From: a virus
DNA: 21,337 bases
Strand: one strand, 5' to 3'
IMG/VR virus record: IMGVR_UViG_3300020457_000121
Span: 1-21,337 of that record
The position numbers were made by a program, and so were the translations under genes. Position 1 is the stretch's first letter. Each line of letters starts with the position of its first letter. This document shows positions 17,220 through 21,337 of the stretch, one piece after another. A model generated the notes under the pieces. The model was not told where the DNA came from and did no database searches. It saw only the letters and a list, made by a program, of their open reading frames with translations.

Positions 17220-18607
17220 TGTTAAATCCGTTTTTCCTACAGGGTTCTCAAGGAGAACAAGGTTTAGTACAAGACTTAATTAATGAACAATTAAGAATGT
17301 ACGGACAGGAATGTCATTACATTCCTAGAAAACTATTGACCTCCAGAACAATTATGAGAGAGGTGACTGAATCAAGATTTGATCAGGCATTTCCTCTTGA
17401 GGCATATCTCATGAACGTTGATGGGTATGCTGGACAGGGAGATATATTGACAAAATTTGGTATTCGTGTCACTAGTGAGGCAACATTTGTAATCTCAAGA
17501 GAAAGATTTGAAGAGTCGGTTGCACCTTTTTTGGAACAACAAGAAGATGATTATGAAGTATCAAATCGACCAAGAGAAGGTGATTTGATATTTGCACCTC
17601 TAGGTAAAAAATTATTTGAAATTAAATATGTTGAATTTGAAAAACCACTTTATCAGTTAAGAAAAAATTACACGTATCAACTTACATGCGAACTCTTTGA
17701 ATACGAAGATGAAGTTATTGATACAAATGTTGAAGCCATTGATAAGGTCGTTCAAACAGATGGTTACTCTGCAAGATTAATTCTCTCTGGTATTGGTAGC
17801 ACTGCAACTGCAATCACAACATTAGCTTTTGGTGCGGTTCAAAAAATATTCTTGCAGAATGATGGATTTGGATATGCTGCTGCACCCACAATTGGAATCA
17901 CCACATCAGTCGGCAATGATGCAACTGCTGTTGCAATCATGACAGAGAGATCTGGTATCGCAACTGCTAAATCTATCGATAGAATTCTTTTAATCAATCC
18001 TGGCAGTGGATATGTCGGAATACCCACTGTAACCGTGCCAGGCACGGGTATAGCGACTGCTGGCGTGTCTACACAGGGTTCAATAGGTATTGTTACGATA
18101 ACCAGTGGCGGATCAGGTTACACCACAACTCCAAACGTTGCGATTGGAACTGCGCCTGAGGGTGGAGTAAATGCAACTGCGGAAGCTGTAATGGTTGGAG
18201 GAACAATCAGATCTATCAGAATCAGTAATGCTGGTACTGGATATACTGCTGCACCAACAATTTCAATTGGTGTTGCATCAACCGTTGCAGATGGTAATTA
18301 CATCTTTAATGAAACAGTTCAGGTGTCTTCAAGTTCTGCTGAAACTGCAAGAGTTAAAGTATGGGATGCAAGTTCCAGAACTCTTGATGTTAGTATGCTT
18401 ACTGCGATGCAATTCCAAGTTGGTGAAAAGATCAAAGGACTTGAATCTGGTGCAGAATATGTGATTGAATCTGTAAGTTATGATCAACCAAATAGTTATC
18501 CAAATGATGAGTTTCAAGCAAATCAATATAACGATAACGCAAACTTTGAATCCGAGGCGGATGCAATTCTGGACTTCTCTGAAGGCAATCCTTTCGGAAC
18601 ATTCTAA
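17219..18607 (+). CDS. gp14: Neck protein gp14 with a large beta-repeat insertion
   Basis: The 462-residue product matches T4 gp14 (256 residues, recalled) over its first 190 residues: MLNPF, EQGLVQDLINEQLRMYGQEC (T4: EQNLVNDLVAESIQIRGVEC), YIPRKL, FPLEAYLMNVDGYAGQGD (T4: FAAYLNSFEGYEGQNS), LTKFGIRV, REGDLIF and LFEIKYVE. gp14 works with gp13 in head completion and neck assembly. Between this core and the acidic C-terminus is an insertion of more than 200 residues. It holds four GGxGY-type motifs (about 206-354) and then a GE/SGA module (about 361-420) with FQVGEKIKGLESGAEYVI. T4 gp14 has no such region, so the inserted part would probably project from the neck. The ATG overlaps the gp13 stop. 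Confidence 0.9.
   Translation: MLNPFFLQGSQGEQGLVQDLINEQLRMYGQECHYIPRKLLTSRTIMREVTESRFDQAFPLEAYLMNVDGYAGQGDILTKFGIRVTSEATFVISRERFEESVAPFLEQQEDDYEVSNRPREGDLIFAPLGKKLFEIKYVEFEKPLYQLRKNYTYQLTCELFEYEDEVIDTNVEAIDKVVQTDGYSARLILSGIGSTATAITTLAFGAVQKIFLQNDGFGYAAAPTIGITTSVGNDATAVAIMTERSGIATAKSIDRILLINPGSGYVGIPTVTVPGTGIATAGVSTQGSIGIVTITSGGSGYTTTPNVAIGTAPEGGVNATAEAVMVGGTIRSIRISNAGTGYTAAPTISIGVASTVADGNYIFNETVQVSSSSAETARVKVWDASSRTLDVSMLTAMQFQVGEKIKGLESGAEYVIESVSYDQPNSYPNDEFQANQYNDNANFESEADAILDFSEGNPFGTF
17834..18279 (+). repeat. Four degenerate GGxGY/xP coding repeats inside gp14
   Basis: Four units of roughly 20-25 residues each have the pattern I-x-x-I-x-[IV]-x-N/S-x-G-x-G-Y-x-x-x-P-x-[IV]-x-[IV]: NDGFGYAAAPTIGI, NPGSGYVGIPTVTV, SGGSGYTTTPNVAI and NAGTGYTAAPTISI. 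They are protein-level repeats with diverged DNA. The same motif recurs in three other genes of the window. Confidence 0.85.
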
Positions 18608-18610
18608 ATA
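18603..18610 (+). promoter_or_regulatory. Weak candidate late promoter (TCTAAATA) before gp15
   Basis: TCTAAATA overlaps the gp14 stop codon and ends 16 bp before the gp15 ATG. It differs by one base from the relaxed NATAAATA late motif. The 19-bp gp14-gp15 gap is the second largest in the window and has no clear Shine-Dalgarno sequence, which makes a promoter possible. In AT-rich DNA a match this loose is easily fortuitous. Confidence 0.25.
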
Positions 18611-18626
18611 GTTAGAAAGCTTTGAT

Positions 18627-19670
18627 ATGTTAGGTACTTATTTCTATCATGAAATATTAAGAAAGACGGTTATCGGTTTCGGTACTCTCTTTAATAATAT
18701 TAACATTCGACACAAGGATGCGAGTGGGACGAATTTTAGTGTCATGAAAGTTCCTTTGGCTTATGGGCCAATGCAAAAGTTTTTGGCAAGAATTCAACAA
18801 CAACCAGATCTAGAAAGAGAGATTGCAATCACTCTTCCAAGAATTTCTTTTGAGATGCAGGGATTGCAATATGATCCAAGTCGTAAAACTGGAATCGCAC
18901 AAACTTTTCTTGCAAAAAATGGAACAAATGCAAGAAAGGTTTATATGCCTGTTCCATATAATGTTGGATTTGAACTCAGCATCATGTCCAAATTGAGTGA
19001 TGATGCATTACAGATATTAGAACAAATCATTCCTTATTTTCAACCATCGTTTAATATTACAGTAAATTTAATTGATTCAATCGGCGAGAAGAAAGATATT
19101 CCAATTGTTTTAGAGAGCATAAATTATAGTGATCAGTATGAGGGTGGATTTGATACTCGTAGAATCATAGTTTACACTTTATCATTTACTGCAAAAACTT
19201 ACCTCTTTGGCCCTGTCGCAGACAATCCAGAAGGTCTTATCAAAAAAGTTGATGTTGATTACTATGCAAGTGAAAACTTCAAGACTGCAAAACGTAATAT
19301 TAGATACAGTGCAACACCAGCTGCGAAGCAAAATTATGATGGAGACGAGGCAACCGTTGTCAATGGGGCAATTTCTGAGAAGGTCACAACCTTCAAGGTC
19401 AGCAGTACAACTGATTTAGCTGCAAATAATCGAATCATTATTGATTCTGAGATTATGTTCATCAGAAGTATCAGTGGACAAAATATCACGGTGTACAGAT
19501 CCTATGATAATACTATTGCTGCGAAACATGAACATAATGCGAAGATTGGTGTTCTCAGCACTGCTGATGATGCACAAATCGAATTTGGTGATGATTTTGG
19601 ATTCAATGAAACTTCATCATTCTTTAGTGATGGAAAGGAGTTTAGTCCATCTCAAGGTATAGACATTTAG
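18627..19670 (+). CDS. gp15: Proximal tail sheath stabiliser gp15 with C-terminal extension
   Basis: The 347-residue protein matches T4 gp15 (272 residues, recalled) at several points: the N-terminal GTYFYHEILRKTVIGFGTLF then NNINI (T4: GYFYNSSFRRYATLMGDLFSNIQI), ITLPRISF (T4: TILPRINL), ILEQIIPYFQPSFNITVN (T4: IVEQILPYFQPHFNTTMY), a DTRRIIVYTLSFTAKTYLF segment and PEGLIKK. gp15 caps the tail tube and sheath and makes the tail joinable to the head. The T4-like part ends near residue 225. The remaining residues include an 'ExI' module (about 254-312; KVSSTTDLAANNRIIIDSEI, HEHNAKIG) absent from T4 gp15 and shared with two giant proteins of this window, then an acidic tail. The upstream gap has only a weak late promoter candidate. 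Confidence 0.9.
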   Translation: MLGTYFYHEILRKTVIGFGTLFNNINIRHKDASGTNFSVMKVPLAYGPMQKFLARIQQQPDLEREIAITLPRISFEMQGLQYDPSRKTGIAQTFLAKNGTNARKVYMPVPYNVGFELSIMSKLSDDALQILEQIIPYFQPSFNITVNLIDSIGEKKDIPIVLESINYSDQYEGGFDTRRIIVYTLSFTAKTYLFGPVADNPEGLIKKVDVDYYASENFKTAKRNIRYSATPAAKQNYDGDEATVVNGAISEKVTTFKVSSTTDLAANNRIIIDSEIMFIRSISGQNITVYRSYDNTIAAKHEHNAKIGVLSTADDAQIEFGDDFGFNETSSFFSDGKEFSPSQGIDI

Positions 19671-19675
19671 GAGAG
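19669..19675 (+). promoter_or_regulatory. Ribosome binding site AGGAGAG for gp16
   Basis: AGGAGAG overlaps the last two bases of the gp15 stop codon and lies 2 bp before the gp16 ATG. It is the strongest Shine-Dalgarno match in the window and supports the start at 19678. Confidence 0.7.
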
Positions 19676-19677
19676 TT

Positions 19678-20094
19678 ATGAAAAATTTTGATTCAATCGA
19701 GGAAGCACTTAACGTTGATACCGAGGTTCTTGGAACTGTTGATGATGAACCTCGAAAGAATCAACTTCAGAAAACAGGTGAAAACGATTCTGAAAAAGAC
19801 TATTCATATAGTCGTGCTCAGTTATACTCGTTAGTTGAAAAGGGACAAGAAGCAGTAAATGGTATATTAGAATTAGCACAAGAGTCTGATTCTGCACGAG
19901 CATATGAGGTTGCTGCAACAACAATTAAAGCAGTCGCAGATACTACAGATAAACTTATTGATCTTCAACAAAAAATGAAAGATCTTGAACAAGATCCAAA
20001 CAAAGGCCCTACAAATGTAACCAATGCATTATTCGTTGGTTCTACTGCAGAGTTATCAAAATTAATTAAGAAACAAAAAGAAGATGATAAATGA
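19678..20094 (+). CDS. gp16: Terminase small subunit gp16
   Basis: The 138-residue protein has the features of T4-type small terminase (T4 gp16, 164 residues). There is an acidic N-terminus, a helical middle with ARAYEVAATTIKAVADTTDK and LIDLQQKMKDLEQ (T4: [20 protein letters not shown] then KLHKDMKDI), and the C-terminal NVTNALFVGSTAELSKLIK (T4: NATVFMGSPTELMDEI). It forms a ring that regulates the large terminase gp17 during packaging initiation. In T4 the next gene is 17; here a fibre-like gene starts in the last codons (ATGA overlap, 20091-20094), so gene 17 is displaced or lies beyond the window. A clear Shine-Dalgarno sequence precedes the start. Confidence 0.92.
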   Translation: MKNFDSIEEALNVDTEVLGTVDDEPRKNQLQKTGENDSEKDYSYSRAQLYSLVEKGQEAVNGILELAQESDSARAYEVAATTIKAVADTTDKLIDLQQKMKDLEQDPNKGPTNVTNALFVGSTAELSKLIKKQKEDDK

Positions 20095-21337
20095 AATCAC
20101 CAGAACTCACAGAATTTTTTAGTCTTCTCGGAAAGGCAAAAAAAGAAAAAGAAGAGGAGTTTGATAACTTACTCAAAGAAGCAGACATCAATCTTGATGC
20201 CTTAACTTCGACTGTCTTCAGTGGAATTAAAGAGGCAAAAGTAAACGAAAAGAAACAAAAGAAAAAAGAAGAAAAATTAATCGAACAACTAGATTCAATA
20301 ATAGATGTAATTGAAAATCCAAAAGAAGTTAAAGATATTACAGAACCAGCCGTAACCGTTGGAGTGCCTGAAAATTTTGACGTATCAAAATTAGAGGAGG
20401 AAGATCCCCTAATTGTCCAAGATTGGAATAACGGTGATGACATTAAATTTACCGAAGTTGATGCAGTAGATATAATCAAACCAGAACCAATTAAAACACC
20501 AGAAATAAGTGACACTGTTGCAAATGCAATCAAGTTTATTGAAGAGACAAATATTAAAGAGGAGATTGAAAATTCAGATGAAAAAAGTATTGATGATCTC
20601 AAGGGAGAAATCAAACAAGTAAGAGATATATTATATAAAGTTCTTGCACATGGGCCAGGATCTGGTGAAGTTAATCTTTTAAAACTTGATGATGTTGATG
20701 AAGATAGTGCAAAGGTAGATGGTAAGTTTTTAAAGTATGATGACTCAAGTGGTAAATTTATTGGTGCAGATGCAAGTGGCGCCATAGCTGGCATTAGCAC
20801 AACAGGAACATCAGTATTCAATGAAATTAATGCGTCTGGTGTTACAACTGCCGCACAGTTCTCAGGATATAGTCACTTAATAGCGCCCCATGCATCAACG
20901 ATAACTATCACAGTTAAGGTTGCAACTAAGATAGACGGTGAACACAGATATTATGGTCAAGGTAGTAGTTTAGGATATAACTTAAATGATGTTCAATCTC
21001 CATTCTTAACACTCACGCCTGGTAGAACATATCGTTTCGATCAAAGTGATAGTTCCAACGGTGGTCATCCACTTCGTTTTTATTATGATGCTGCGAAAGC
21101 TACTTCATATACGACTAATATAACAACGAATGGCACCGCTGGTAGTTCAGGTGCATACACTGAAATTGCAGTCACTGATACAACACCAACAGTATTGCAC
21201 TACCAATGTACAAATCATGGTTACATGGGCAATGCCGTTCAGGTAAATTCCAATGTTATCGATAGTCCTTCAGGTGGAACTGTAAGAGGTAGTTTTACTG
21301 CAACTGGAGGTATTTCTGGCACAACCATCACAGGATC
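20091..21337 (+). CDS. Fibre-like virion protein with cupredoxin-like domain, 3'-incomplete
   Basis: The frame opens at the ATG overlapping the gp16 stop (ATGA) and stays open to the window edge, giving at least 415 residues. Residues 1-70 are highly charged and helical (AKKEKEEEFDNLLKEAD, then KKQKKKEE), a pattern I recall from tail-fibre-like proteins of marine T4-like phages. Residues about 115-185 are acidic. Then come a helix (LKGEIKQVRDILYKVL), a short Gly-rich linker and VNLLKLDDVDEDSAKVDGKF, a typical fibre adaptor motif. GISTTGTSVFNEINASGVTT (about 227-246) looks like a fibre-shaft repeat and reappears in GGISGTTITG at the right edge. Residues about 267-386 form a cupredoxin-like domain with His326, Cys373, His376 and Met379. 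The place between gp16 and the expected gp17 is unusual relative to T4. Fibre or decoration function is inferred. Confidence 0.82.
   Translation, partial: MKSPELTEFFSLLGKAKKEKEEEFDNLLKEADINLDALTSTVFSGIKEAKVNEKKQKKKEEKLIEQLDSIIDVIENPKEVKDITEPAVTVGVPENFDVSKLEEEDPLIVQDWNNGDDIKFTEVDAVDIIKPEPIKTPEISDTVANAIKFIEETNIKEEIENSDEKSIDDLKGEIKQVRDILYKVLAHGPGSGEVNLLKLDDVDEDSAKVDGKFLKYDDSSGKFIGADASGAIAGISTTGTSVFNEINASGVTTAAQFSGYSHLIAPHASTITITVKVATKIDGEHRYYGQGSSLGYNLNDVQSPFLTLTPGRTYRFDQSDSSNGGHPLRFYYDAAKATSYTTNITTNGTAGSSGAYTEIAVTDTTPTVLHYQCTNHGYMGNAVQVNSNVIDSPSGGTVRGSFTATGGISGTTITG
20889..21248 (+). other. Cupredoxin-like domain with apparent type-1 copper ligands
   Basis: Residues about 267-386 of the last gene contain a strand-rich segment with PGRTYRFDQSDSSNGGHPLR (His326 at 21066-21068) and, 47 residues later, HYQCTNHGYMG: Cys373 (21207), His376 (21216) and Met379 (21225). 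The order His...Cys-x2-His-x2-Met is that of type-1 copper proteins such as plastocyanin, though the His-Met spacing is shorter than plastocyanin's C-x2-H-x4-M and closer to the CuA loop of cytochrome oxidase subunit II. Similar domains occur, as I recall, in other marine phage fibre proteins. Metal binding is inferred only. Confidence 0.65.

Noticed and set aside
18195-18464. 89-residue + strand frame overlapping gp14
   Set aside because: It is an out-of-frame shadow across the repeat region; gp14 reads through it to a sensible C-terminus.
20066-20821. A 251-residue open frame on the minus strand
   Set aside because: It lies opposite gp16 and the fibre-like gene, is Ser-rich without a recognisable family, and the + strand frame has convincing domains and an ATGA junction. 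It is a shadow of AT-rich coding sequence.
1-21337. tRNA genes, CRISPR arrays, insertion sequences, integrase sites or terminators
   Set aside because: None were seen by eye. Intergenic space is nearly absent and the repeats found are coding, degenerate and protein-level.

Overview
This window is a stretch of late (virion structural) genes from a T4-like contractile-tailed phage. It is AT-rich by eye, every gene is on the + strand, and genes are packed end to end; the largest gap is the 30 bp before the gp8 gene. The identity rests on T4-type proteins recognised by motif and order: gp8 (baseplate wedge), gp13 and gp14 (neck), gp15 (proximal tail sheath stabiliser) and gp16 (small terminase). 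The insert-rich versions of these proteins, with very long glycine/serine/threonine-rich companions, are typical of marine T4-like viruses of cyanobacteria or SAR11-type bacteria. No host gene, tRNA or auxiliary metabolic gene is present, so the host cannot be named.

Layout: (1) 1-6420, the 3' part of a giant structural gene whose frame is open to the left edge of the window, so its true start lies outside. (2) 6451-8010, gp8, preceded by a good T4-type late promoter match. (3) 8017-15768, a 2583-residue DUF4815-type structural protein, probably of the baseplate periphery, in the place where T4 carries genes 9-12 and wac. (4) 15770-16003 and 16008-16370, two small genes: a coiled-coil protein and a small beta-sandwich-like protein. 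(5) 16380-19670, the neck and tail-completion genes 13, 14 and 15. (6) 19678-20094, gp16, which acts in DNA packaging. (7) 20091 to the right edge, the 5' part of a fibre-like gene carrying a cupredoxin-like domain, where T4 would have gene 17.

Together these genes build the wedge and periphery of the baseplate, close the head, join head to tail and start DNA packaging. Most junctions are overlaps or gaps of 0-20 bp, so translation is probably coupled.

The most notable signal is a small set of short beta-rich modules reused inside otherwise unrelated virion proteins: a GGxGY/xP motif, a GE(x)n-SGA motif and an 'ExI' motif. They appear as insertions that enlarge gp8, gp14 and gp15 relative to T4. 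Two further points are a complete apparent type-1 copper ligand set (His, Cys, His, Met) in the last protein and a Val/Glu/Pro-rich repeat stalk resembling alveolin repeats in the giant DUF4815 protein. All comparisons with known proteins were made from memory; no database search was run.
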